This document shows, piece after piece, positions 1 through 6,852 of a stretch of DNA of 64,000 nt. The position numbers and the translations under genes were made by a program. Numbering within the stretch: position 1 is the stretch's first letter; each line of letters starts with the position of its first letter. Origin of the DNA: Bacteroides sp. CAG:770 (lineage in GTDB: Bacteria > Bacteroidota > Bacteroidia > Bacteroidales > UBA932); assembly GCA_000435075.1 (NCBI GenBank), contig FR890653.1, positions 14,424 to 78,423 on the forward strand. The letters run 5' to 3'. The notes beneath the pieces were generated by a model. That model searched no databases and was not told the DNA's origin. It was given only the letters and a program-made list of their open reading frames with translations.

Positions 1-209
1 TTCCACCGGCTCTCATTACCACGATAGACGACCTTGTAACTGCTCTTCGTCTTGGGATTGCGCACATCGAACACGCCATAGGCCGCCTCGTCTCCTCTCG
101 GCACGACTGAAAGCACCTCCCTGGCAGCAAACTGCCTCCTCAACGTTTTCTGCCACTCCTCCGGACTCATTCCCTCCGGCTTGACAACATTAGATAATTT
201 CTTCCCCAT
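1..209 (-). CDS. Partial helicase-like protein (N-terminus only)
   Basis: Only the first 69 codons are in the window; the gene runs off the left edge. The start codon is at 209. The peptide begins MGKKLSNVVKPEGMSPEEW and continues with an NPKTKSSYKV-like stretch. From memory, this resembles the N-terminal segment of Bacteroidales SNF2/DEAD-box helicases, which precedes a SWIM-type zinc finger (the CSCxDF...GTCKH region would lie just outside the window). Seen: an uninterrupted frame with plausible codon use. Inferred: the family, from the 'PEGMSxEEWQxxLRRQF' and 'NPKTKxxYKV' patterns. The helicase core itself is not visible, so the product is tentative. Confidence 0.55.
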   Translation of the reverse strand, partial: MGKKLSNVVKPEGMSPEEWQKTLRRQFAAREVLSVVPRGDEAAYGVFDVRNPKTKSSYKVVYRGNESRW

Positions 210-314
210 ACGTTCTGATTCTACAATTCATGTTTCGCACCGAGTGTTTGTCTAATTGGAGGCCTGTCCCCCATACGAAGGCAAAAATGCCCACGCACTC
301 GCGGAACTTGAGTT

Positions 315-965
315 CTACGACTTTCTTGCAGCACCGAGCCAGAGCATAACCTGCCCCGAATAATAAGGAATCATGACCAGCCAACGGCTTCCGTCCAGCG
401 GTTCCACGAATTTATTATATGCCAAGAAAGTATCCGAAATCAGAAAAAGAAATGCTCCCAAGGCAAACAGCCACTTGCCCTGGAACTGCGCGAGCACTGT
501 CATTACGCAGATAAGTGCCGCATAAATCACACAGCCACAACGTATTACCCCGGCAGGGGCATCAGGTATAATCCAGATCATCGCCGCCGTAAAGAACAGC
601 AGGAACACCAGCGAGACCAATGAAACCTTTCTCACCCCAGGCCTCCCTACGGCCCCCGAAATGAGATTCCCACCGAAAAAGGATATGAGCATGACATGGG
701 CCAATGCAAAAAAGCCCATCTGACCGATGAAACTGCCGTAGGCCCCCATCCAGTCCCCGACGAGCGAAAAAGCCATCGCCAATGTCATCTGCCACGGAAG
801 GAGAAAGATTCCGGCCAATGTCAATGTCGCCAGAGGCCCGACAATCCTGTATTTGACGGCTGCCGCCGGAAGGATTCCTGTCAATGCCTTTGTCGGCACA
901 AAATATATCGCAGCCAGCACGGCAACTGCGGCCAGCACAGTCAATGTAATCTTTTTCCTGTCCAT
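315..965 (-). CDS. YhhN-family integral membrane protein (lysoplasmalogenase candidate)
   Basis: 216-residue, almost entirely hydrophobic protein with about seven predicted membrane segments. The stretch around residues 68-100 (FSLVGDWMGAYGSF then FFALAHVMLISFF) carries the small-residue/Asp and Ala-His features typical of the YhhN/TMEM86 family. Characterised TMEM86B and some bacterial members hydrolyse the vinyl-ether bond of lysoplasmalogens, releasing a fatty aldehyde. The gene lies 14 nt downstream of the aldehyde dehydrogenase on the same strand, so it is probably co-transcribed, and an aldehyde-releasing enzyme fits beside an aldehyde-oxidising one. The enzymatic role here is inferred; the fold assignment is more secure than the substrate. 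Confidence 0.75.
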   Translation of the reverse strand: MDRKKITLTVLAAVAVLAAIYFVPTKALTGILPAAAVKYRIVGPLATLTLAGIFLLPWQMTLAMAFSLVGDWMGAYGSFIGQMGFFALAHVMLISFFGGNLISGAVGRPGVRKVSLVSLVFLLFFTAAMIWIIPDAPAGVIRCGCVIYAALICVMTVLAQFQGKWLFALGAFLFLISDTFLAYNKFVEPLDGSRWLVMIPYYSGQVMLWLGAARKS

Positions 966-979
966 AACTCACTGAATTG

Positions 980-2356
980 CTACAGAAGTGACTTCACCAT
1001 CTTGAAGAACTTGTAAGGCATGTACCTGAACGGCAGGTCAATCGAAGTCGGAGTCACGATGTTTGACCTGTAATGAGTGAACGCGTCGAAACTCAGTTTG
1101 CCATGGTAACTGCCCATTCCAGACATGCCGACGCCTCCGAAAGGGACATGCTCGTTTGCGATATGCAATATGGTATCATTCAGACAAGATCCGCCAGACG
1201 AAGTGTACCTCAGAACATAATCCCCGTTCGTTCCGAAATAATACAATGCCAGAGGCTTCTCCCTGGACGTGACAAACTCCGTCACCTCAGATATATTTCT
1301 GAAAGTCAATACCGGGAATATCGGTCCGAATATCTCTTCCTGCATCACAGGAGAATCCGGGCTGACATTGTCCAGAACAGTAGGCTCGATGTATCTTTCC
1401 GCCTTGTCAGTATGACCTCCGAACACGATGTTTCCGTCCTTGAAATATCCCGTAAGTCTCTCGAAGGCAGCATCATTCACGACACGGACGAAGTGTCCGC
1501 TCTCCTGAGGATTACTGCCAAGCAACTCGGCAAACGCTTTTCCGAGCGCCTCCAGGAACCTGTCCTTCACCTCTTCATGGACCATCAGATAATCCGGCGC
1601 AATGCAAGTCTGCCCAGCATTGAGAGTCTTCCCCCAAGCCACGCGCTTCGCGGCAACATTGATATCAGCATCCTTGTCAATGATACAAGGGCTCTTGCCT
1701 CCGAGTTCAAGCACGACAGGTGTCAGGTACTTGGCGGCTGCAGTCATCACGCGGCGTCCCAGCGACGGGCTTCCTGTAAAGAATATGATATCCCACCTTT
1801 CTTCGAGCAAGGCAGCATTGACATCCCTATGTCCCTGAGTCACTGCAATATAGTCTTCAGGGAAGGTATCTGCGATCATGTCTTCGATGACCTTCGAGAC
1901 ATTCGGCACGTAAGGCGACGGCTTCAGCACGGCCGTACAACCCGCCGAGATGGCACCGACAAGCGGAGTAAGCAGCAGCTGGACCGGATAATTCCACGGG
2001 GATATTATCAATGCAGTACCGAGCGGCTCGCTGATGATTCTGCTCATGGAAGGGAACATTTTCAATGGTGTCGGCACACATGTCTGACGGGTCCACTTCC
2101 CTATCTTGCGTATATGAGTACGGATTTCCCCGAGCAGGATACTGATTTCCGTCATGTATGCCTCCTCGTAAGATTTGTGCAAATCTGCCCACAGGGCATC
2201 GCAAAGAGGCTTTTCCCATTTCAGGACAGCCTTCTCGAATGCCTTCAGATTTGATTTCCTCACAGCCACGTCCAATGTGGCTCCGGAATGAAAATATCTG
2301 GCCTGTTTCCCGCGGATTTCGCGGATGCGCTCAGGCGTTGTACTTGTCAATGTCAT
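980..2356 (-). CDS. Aldehyde dehydrogenase, class 3 / fatty-aldehyde type
   Basis: 458 residues, the usual length of class 3 aldehyde dehydrogenases, which lack the longer N-terminus of class 1/2 enzymes. NAD(P)-dependent oxidation of an aldehyde to its acid. Visible motifs: the nucleotide-binding FTGSPSLGRRVM, the general-base region LELGGKSP, the catalytic-cysteine region NAGQTCIAPD, and EEIFGPI near the C-terminus. The C-terminal end (hydrophobic/basic FRYMPYKFFKMVKSLL) resembles the membrane-associating tail of fatty aldehyde dehydrogenases. The neighbours are an SDR (upstream) and a YhhN protein (downstream). A consensus promoter lies in the 50-nt gap to the SDR, with the -7 box ending only 4 nt before this ATG, so the message may be leaderless. 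The first residues (ERIREIRGKQARYFHSG) align with the normal family N-terminus, which supports this start. Confidence 0.9.
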   Translation of the reverse strand: MTLTSTTPERIREIRGKQARYFHSGATLDVAVRKSNLKAFEKAVLKWEKPLCDALWADLHKSYEEAYMTEISILLGEIRTHIRKIGKWTRQTCVPTPLKMFPSMSRIISEPLGTALIISPWNYPVQLLLTPLVGAISAGCTAVLKPSPYVPNVSKVIEDMIADTFPEDYIAVTQGHRDVNAALLEERWDIIFFTGSPSLGRRVMTAAAKYLTPVVLELGGKSPCIIDKDADINVAAKRVAWGKTLNAGQTCIAPDYLMVHEEVKDRFLEALGKAFAELLGSNPQESGHFVRVVNDAAFERLTGYFKDGNIVFGGHTDKAERYIEPTVLDNVSPDSPVMQEEIFGPIFPVLTFRNISEVTEFVTSREKPLALYYFGTNGDYVLRYTSSGGSCLNDTILHIANEHVPFGGVGMSGMGSYHGKLSFDAFTHYRSNIVTPTSIDLPFRYMPYKFFKMVKSLL

Positions 2357-2360
2357 AGTC

Positions 2361-2391
2361 CAAATTTAACTAAAATACCCCATTATCACAA
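2361..2391 (-). promoter_or_regulatory. Bacteroidota promoter of the aldehyde dehydrogenase gene
   Basis: Minus strand: TTG (2389-2391), 20-nt spacer, TAAATTTG (2361-2368), matching the -33 TTG / -7 TAnnTTTG consensus. Only four bases (GACT) separate the -7 box from the ATG at 2356, so the predicted +1 falls at the start codon. Confidence 0.7.
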
Positions 2392-2406
2392 GACTTTCGT
2401 GAAGGA

Positions 2407-3240
2407 TTACCGTCTTCCCGTGAAATGGTCCATCACTGAATAAACGCCAAACACCTTTCCGAAAACAAAGTCAAACAGCCAGTTGGGGAGCAGGCCCTGC
2501 CATATTCTGATGAAGTGGTATGCAAACGGAATTCCGCGGAACGATTTCCCATCCTCTATAGCCCTGATTATCTTCCTGGATGTCTTCTCCGGCTTCAATA
2601 TCGGGAACACCTTGGAATTCACTCCGTCAAACATTCCCGTATTTATGAAATATGGCGCCACAGATGTCACGCGGACTTTGCTTCCGGCCAGCTTCAGTTC
2701 CACCCGCATTGACTCTGTCCATCCTATCACCGCCCATTTGCTGGCGCAGTAAACTGACAGTTTCGGCACACCGAGCATTCCGGCTGCCGAGGCTATGTTG
2801 CAGATGTGCCCGCTGTCCCGTTTCAACATATCGGGAAGTACAGCCAATGCCACATACATCGGAGCATTGGCATTGATATCCATCGTCAGGTCAATGTCCT
2901 GGATTGTCTGCTTGTCGAAGGTCCTGTTTCCCCTGACTATTCCGGCGCAGTTTATAAGGATATCCACCTGACCGACTTCTTTCTTGACTTTTTCGTAGGT
3001 CAATGCTATCTCGTCGGGCGAGGCAACATTGACAATATAACTGCTGATATGCCCCTGCGCGGCAGCTTTCACCTTCGGGCGCACATGCCCGAGTTCAGCC
3101 TCGGTTATGTCAATGTTAGCCCTGTTGATGTCCCAAATGATCAGATTTGCGGCTCCTTTTTCGAGGCAGATCCGCCCCATGATACGTCCGATTCCGGAAG
3201 CACCTCCGGTAATCAGGAAATTTTTTCCGATAATGTTCAT
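2407..3240 (-). CDS. Short-chain dehydrogenase/reductase (SDR16C/HSD17B11-like)
   Basis: 277-residue classical SDR. Cofactor motif TGGASGIG near the N-terminus, NCAG in the middle, catalytic Ser in NIASAAGM and catalytic YxxxK in VYCASKW. The C-terminal half has hydrophobic/aromatic segments (FAYHFIRIWQGLLPNWLFDF) suggesting membrane association, as in the SDR16C and HSD17B11 groups that act on lipidic carbonyls or alcohols. Start chosen at 3240 (MNIIGKNFLITGG): a -7 promoter element at 3322-3329 would put transcription start near 3315, so the longest frame (from 3324) cannot be translated in full. A start at 3276 is the other possibility. It is the first gene of a cluster with an aldehyde dehydrogenase and a YhhN protein. 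The exact substrate is unknown. Confidence 0.85.
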   Translation of the reverse strand: MNIIGKNFLITGGASGIGRIMGRICLEKGAANLIIWDINRANIDITEAELGHVRPKVKAAAQGHISSYIVNVASPDEIALTYEKVKKEVGQVDILINCAGIVRGNRTFDKQTIQDIDLTMDINANAPMYVALAVLPDMLKRDSGHICNIASAAGMLGVPKLSVYCASKWAVIGWTESMRVELKLAGSKVRVTSVAPYFINTGMFDGVNSKVFPILKPEKTSRKIIRAIEDGKSFRGIPFAYHFIRIWQGLLPNWLFDFVFGKVFGVYSVMDHFTGRR

Positions 3241-3321
3241 ATTTTCGTCCACGTTCGTTTCGATTCGGTCTGACATGGCATTTGCCTGCCATCCCCATCG
3301 GCAATCCCGCCGATGCGGCTG

Positions 3322-3329
3322 CAAATTTA
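3322..3329 (-). promoter_or_regulatory. -7 promoter element (TAAATTTG) upstream of the SDR gene
   Basis: Minus-strand TAAATTTG fits TAnnTTTG. No good TTG lies 19-21 nt further upstream, so this is weaker than the rplS-type promoters. It is useful mainly because it excludes the longest possible SDR start. Confidence 0.45.
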
Positions 3330-3480
3330 CAAAAAATGCGACATTTATGTATAAAAATTAGACCAAACGACATTAAATAATCCTTAAAAAATAACTTGGG
3401 AATCCTCCACAAATCTTTACCAACTTATTTTTTAACGCTCACTAAACAAGAATGAATGGACAAATTAAAACTTCCGGGAC

Positions 3481-3508
3481 AAAAAAAGGACGGATTGCTC
3501 CGCCCTTC
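3481..3508 (-). terminator. Rho-independent terminator of the META-domain lipoprotein gene
   Basis: Read on the minus strand, a stem of about 9 bp (AAGGGCGGA with TCCGTCCTT, one G-U pair) is followed by a run of seven T. It starts about 20 nt after the stop codon at 3529. Confidence 0.75.
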
Positions 3509-3528
3509 TACATGTATTTCCGAACCGA

Positions 3529-3996
3529 TTATTCAGCGCTTTCAGCCGACTCTTGAGCCGCAGCCTCTTCCTGTCGGTTTTCAGAGAGTTCCGTCCTCTT
3601 GAGTTTCAGAACAGTCTTGCCGTCCTTGGAAAGCACTGAAGCATTGTCGTTGTCAGCAAACTCCACCTTAGCCGCAGAATCAAGTCCTTCGAGCACCGCA
3701 GTTTCAACTTCAGGTGTAGGTCCCATCATCTTGGTCACTCCCATTTCTCCGAATTTGATGGCATCACCCTCTACCTTATAATTTCCGAAGAAACCATTGA
3801 TGCTGGTATTTCCGTGTACGCCACCTTTGTCATCAAATGAAACCGTAGGCTTCTCGAATCCCGCCTCAACGGCAGCACCTCCTGCCTCCACGATTTCCCA
3901 ATCTCCGACCAAAGCTTTCGCCACATCATTCTTCTTTCCAGCCCCGCAGCTGCAAATCGCCGCAACAGCCATAACCATAAGAATTACCTTTTTCAT
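3529..3996 (-). CDS. META/HslJ-like domain lipoprotein
   Basis: 155 residues. The N-terminus is a lipoprotein signal peptide ending in the lipobox AICSC (Cys at about residue 17), so the mature protein is predicted to be lipid-anchored. The body matches the META-domain pattern: GDWEIVEAGG, then PTVSFDDKGGVHGNTSINGFFGNY, then FGEMGVTKMMGP, a compact beta-domain shared with HslJ and Bacteroidales lipoproteins. The acidic Ala/Glu-rich C-terminal tail (about residues 138-155) looks disordered. It stands alone between a terminator and a 370-nt gap. Function is not known beyond envelope localisation; HslJ has been linked to novobiocin resistance in E. coli. Confidence 0.8.
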   Translation of the reverse strand: MKKVILMVMAVAAICSCGAGKKNDVAKALVGDWEIVEAGGAAVEAGFEKPTVSFDDKGGVHGNTSINGFFGNYKVEGDAIKFGEMGVTKMMGPTPEVETAVLEGLDSAAKVEFADNDNASVLSKDGKTVLKLKRTELSENRQEEAAAQESAESAE

Positions 3997-4009
3997 AATT
4001 GATTGATAT

Positions 4010-4364
4010 TTATTGATTTATACAATAATTGATTACACAACACAAATAATGGAACATTTCCAGTCCAAGAGTCAGTCCACTCCCACCATTCCTCCCAGCA
4101 GCAATATCATTTTCCACATGAGTTCAAACAATTCCCAAAGATAACTCATTTTCCTCAAACCCCAGCAATATTCGCACTTCTCAATAATCGGTGCCTTGTT
4201 TCCAACATGAATGACCGGCAAAGCATATCGGGCGCCAAATCAAAAATCAGTCGAAGCAGTCCAGAAGTCAGTACGACATAAATAAGTACCAAGAAATCGT
4301 CTCCGCTCTTCGATGTCATACGAAGAGCGGAGACGATTACATTACAAACTTCAAGGATGTCGCA
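4010..4364. other. Gene-free stretch with one long perfect hairpin
   Basis: About 355 nt between the META lipoprotein and the Rpn remnant. The AT-rich part nearest the lipoprotein presumably holds its promoter, but no clean TAnnTTTG box was found. Apart from the perfect inverted repeat at 4295-4338 nothing recognisable was seen. Confidence 0.5.
4295..4338. repeat. Perfect 18-bp inverted repeat with 8-nt loop
   Basis: Arms 4295-4312 and 4321-4338 are perfectly complementary (AATCGTCTCCGCTCTTCG and its complement) around the loop ATGTCATA. There is no adjacent T-run in either direction. It lies just downstream, on the minus strand, of the Rpn-family remnant and could be its terminator or a leftover of a mobile element. 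Confidence 0.8.
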
Positions 4365-4604
4365 CTATGAATCTTTCTGTAACTTCAGGACATCTTCCAT
4401 AGACAGACCTGTAACATCACAGATAATTTGAACAGGCATATTATTCTGCAGCATCTTCAGTACGATGCTGTTCCTCTCTTCTTCGCGTCCTTCCTCACGA
4501 CTTGTCTTCTTCGCATATTCAATCTGATTGAAAGTGTCACGTGCTGTAGTCATATCCTTAATGTAATTTATTCTGTCAATGTTGTTGAGACCCGCTATCT
4601 CCGC
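4365..4604 (-). pseudogene. C-terminal remnant of an Rpn-family (PD-(D/E)XK) nuclease gene
   Basis: An ATG-initiated 62-codon frame (start 4553) ends in the tail typical of Rpn/transposase_31 proteins: EEGREEERNSIVLKMLQNN followed by MPVQIICDVTGLSMEDVLKL. The same frame is open upstream of that ATG and still reads like the family (AEIAGLNNIDRINYIKDM), up to about 4604. There it runs into the last codons of the PCMD lipoprotein gene, whose stop is at 4607-4609. The nuclease domain, normally about 200 residues, is absent. Most likely a decayed gene cut at its 5' side; alternatively a surviving small protein comparable to the C-terminal Rpn products (RpnS) made from internal starts. Confidence 0.65.
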
Positions 4605-4606
4605 GA

Positions 4607-5722
4607 CTAATACACAAATGAAAACTCGTCGAGATAGAGTACAGTACCGTTGCCGCCGGTGAAATAGTCGCCGTAACGGCTGGAGGCAGAAACTATTACA
4701 ACTACAGACGGAGTACGGTCGCTGCGGTATGTGATAGGAATGTCAAACGCCTCATAGTTGTCCATCCATTTGCTGAACTCGAAATTGCCATATCCGATGA
4801 TTGCCGGGTCATTGTCAAAATCTATGAACTGACCGTCGGAATTCACAACATGGAAACGTCCTTTGTCATCGATGGCACCATCCGGGTAGCCGGACCACTT
4901 GTTCTTGTCCCAGTCCGCAAGAATAATCTGGACCTGACCTATATCCATCTTGCCGAGCAGATCCTTATGCGAATCATCGGCATTGTCGATGGTTACAGGC
5001 TGATAGCAATAATAGCCGTGAAGTGATTTCGGCCTCTCGGTGAAAGGAATCCCCCAGGCCAGATCGGCGCCCTTGGTACCCTTAAGAACACAGAACTCCC
5101 CGGTATAGATATTTCCGGAAGCGAACTTGATAAGAATCAACTGGCTGCTCAGTTTGGCTGCATATTTTCCGGGACCGGGAACAGCAACAAAAGACTCCTC
5201 AGGGGTCGTGGTGTTCCTGTTCAGAAGGTCAGCAGTACCCTTGTTCGCGGTAGTCCATATCGACTTTTCATTATCAGAAGCGTCAGCGGCATAAGGATAC
5301 CATCCCTTGCCGACCATCGCCCAATTGTCAAAACTCATATTATAGAGCTGACGGCCTTCGACAGGAGCACCCGGATCAGCATTTACCGCAATCAGTTTCC
5401 ACTCGAATTCGCGGAACGCCATAAGCCTTACTCGCAGAGTATCAGACAAATCCACATGATCACCGACAGCCAGCTGAGACTCCTTGAATCGGGTCGGAAC
5501 GGTATATTTGACCTTGGAAATCGTCAACGAATGCAAGTCATAATCCGCCGGCATCGTGACAGTCACAGTCAGTTTGGAAGTATTGATGGACGAACTTACC
5601 TGATCCTCAACTTCGAAAGACTCGTATCCCGCCACATCCTTCGGAATCATCATATCATTTTCCATCTCGCACCCTGTCAATGCCAGAATGACAGATGCGG
5701 CAACTAAAATCCTATTCCTCAT
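4607..5722 (-). CDS. PCMD-domain surface lipoprotein
   Basis: 371 residues. Lipoprotein signal peptide with lipobox LTGC (Cys about residue 18). The N-terminal part (to about residue 120) reads as a beta-sandwich of adhesion/Ig type. From about residue 125 (SFDNWAMVGKGWYPYA) to the end (VLYLDEFSFVY) it matches the putative carbohydrate metabolism domain (PCMD, PF13201), a jelly-roll-like domain common in Bacteroidetes surface lipoproteins. It is the second gene of a two-gene minus-strand operon, 5 nt after an outer-membrane beta-barrel candidate, suggesting a surface complex. No glycan-utilisation enzymes are nearby, so a ligand cannot be named. Confidence 0.8.
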   Translation of the reverse strand: MRNRILVAASVILALTGCEMENDMMIPKDVAGYESFEVEDQVSSSINTSKLTVTVTMPADYDLHSLTISKVKYTVPTRFKESQLAVGDHVDLSDTLRVRLMAFREFEWKLIAVNADPGAPVEGRQLYNMSFDNWAMVGKGWYPYAADASDNEKSIWTTANKGTADLLNRNTTTPEESFVAVPGPGKYAAKLSSQLILIKFASGNIYTGEFCVLKGTKGADLAWGIPFTERPKSLHGYYCYQPVTIDNADDSHKDLLGKMDIGQVQIILADWDKNKWSGYPDGAIDDKGRFHVVNSDGQFIDFDNDPAIIGYGNFEFSKWMDNYEAFDIPITYRSDRTPSVVVIVSASSRYGDYFTGGNGTVLYLDEFSFVY

Positions 5723-5727
5723 ATCCG

Positions 5728-6510
5728 CTACTTATCGCTACGTCTTCCTACCTGGAAATAATACATAATGGAAAAGCCCACACCCAGAAGGTTCGGCTTG
5801 AAAGTCGTTCCGAAGTGAGACAACGAGCTGGTATATACCTGGTTCTTAGTCTGTTTCGTATATGAATAGTTACACTCCAACACGCTGAGAGACAGCTCGA
5901 AAGAAAGATTATTCGTAAGGAACGCTGTCAATCCAGGATAGACACCGATATTTAGAGCGTAAGAATCCGAAAAAGTTCCATCCTTCTCATCACCGTCCAT
6001 CTGGTAAGACTTTCCACGCCCCTTGCTTCCTCCGATTCTGATTTCATTGAACATGGCGAAGACGCGGCTGCCGAAAAGCGGCACATAGTTCCTGACCGCA
6101 AACTGGCCCAGATACTTCTGGCTCTCGAAATAATGGTTTGAGAAATCAAAATTGTTGTCAGTATCTAGACTTATAGAAGCCTTGTCCATATGCATTGACG
6201 TATAAGAATAGCCGAAACGGGCTCCGACCGCAGTATTCTTGCCGATGAAATAGAACGCGGCAGGAGAAATCTTGACTGTGGAAAGAGTACCCTCCAGTCC
6301 GGTTATAAGAGACATCAGTTCATATCCCACATCACCATTTCCGGCCGAATACCTGTTGTACGAAATGGATGTTCCCAATGTCATCATTCCCTTGGGAATA
6401 AAAACGGTGCTCGCGTCTCCAAGCCCCCTGTCAAACTTCTTTTCAGGAGTTTTTGCGAAAGACATCGAGCCAACTGTCAGCAGCAAGGCTGCAAATAAAA
6501 ATTTTCTCAT
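5728..6510 (-). CDS. Outer-membrane beta-barrel protein, function unknown
   Basis: 260 residues with a Sec signal peptide (MRKFLFAALLLTVGSMSFA) followed by alternating amphipathic beta-strands rich in aromatic residues and ending near FSIMYYFQVGRR, typical of a small outer-membrane barrel. An early segment, RGLGDASTVFIPKGMMTLG, resembles the start of barrels often paired with PCMD lipoproteins. The gene precedes the PCMD lipoprotein by 5 nt and the two probably act together at the cell surface. No enzymatic motif is visible. Confidence 0.7.
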   Translation of the reverse strand: MRKFLFAALLLTVGSMSFAKTPEKKFDRGLGDASTVFIPKGMMTLGTSISYNRYSAGNGDVGYELMSLITGLEGTLSTVKISPAAFYFIGKNTAVGARFGYSYTSMHMDKASISLDTDNNFDFSNHYFESQKYLGQFAVRNYVPLFGSRVFAMFNEIRIGGSKGRGKSYQMDGDEKDGTFSDSYALNIGVYPGLTAFLTNNLSFELSLSVLECNYSYTKQTKNQVYTSSLSHFGTTFKPNLLGVGFSIMYYFQVGRRSDK

Positions 6511-6852
6511 ACAAATAGTTTACTATGAGGCACTCCGCCTATGCGTTCACCTCAGTTACGGGCTCCGGAATACGGCATTGAAAGTTCGCCAAACCGGAAT
6601 TCCGCCGCCCAAAAGGCTTCAATAAAAGGTATATATTCCAATATTACAAACTGCGAAAATATCATAATTTTTCGAACTATCAAAACTCATCGATAAACTC
6701 GAGACCTGTCAAAGAATGGCGAAAATCCGTTTTTTTTCGTAATTTTGCACATAGATGCGTTATCGGCAGCAGTTGACAGCCACAGTTCCGCAGAGAGGAC
6801 GCAAATGCGGCCGGAAATACCCACGCACAAAACAGCATTGACTTAAAGACAT
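6511..6852. promoter_or_regulatory. Divergent intergenic region with the parE promoter
   Basis: 342 nt between divergent genes. The plus strand carries a -7 element TAATTTTG at 6740-6747, giving a 5' leader of roughly 100 nt for parE. The minus strand has a weaker TACCTTTT candidate near 6630 for the barrel/lipoprotein operon. The leader is moderately GC-rich; no riboswitch was recognised. Confidence 0.5.

Noticed and set aside
1073..2254. 393-codon plus-strand frame opposite the aldehyde dehydrogenase
   Set aside because: Antisense of a clear enzyme gene with intact catalytic motifs.
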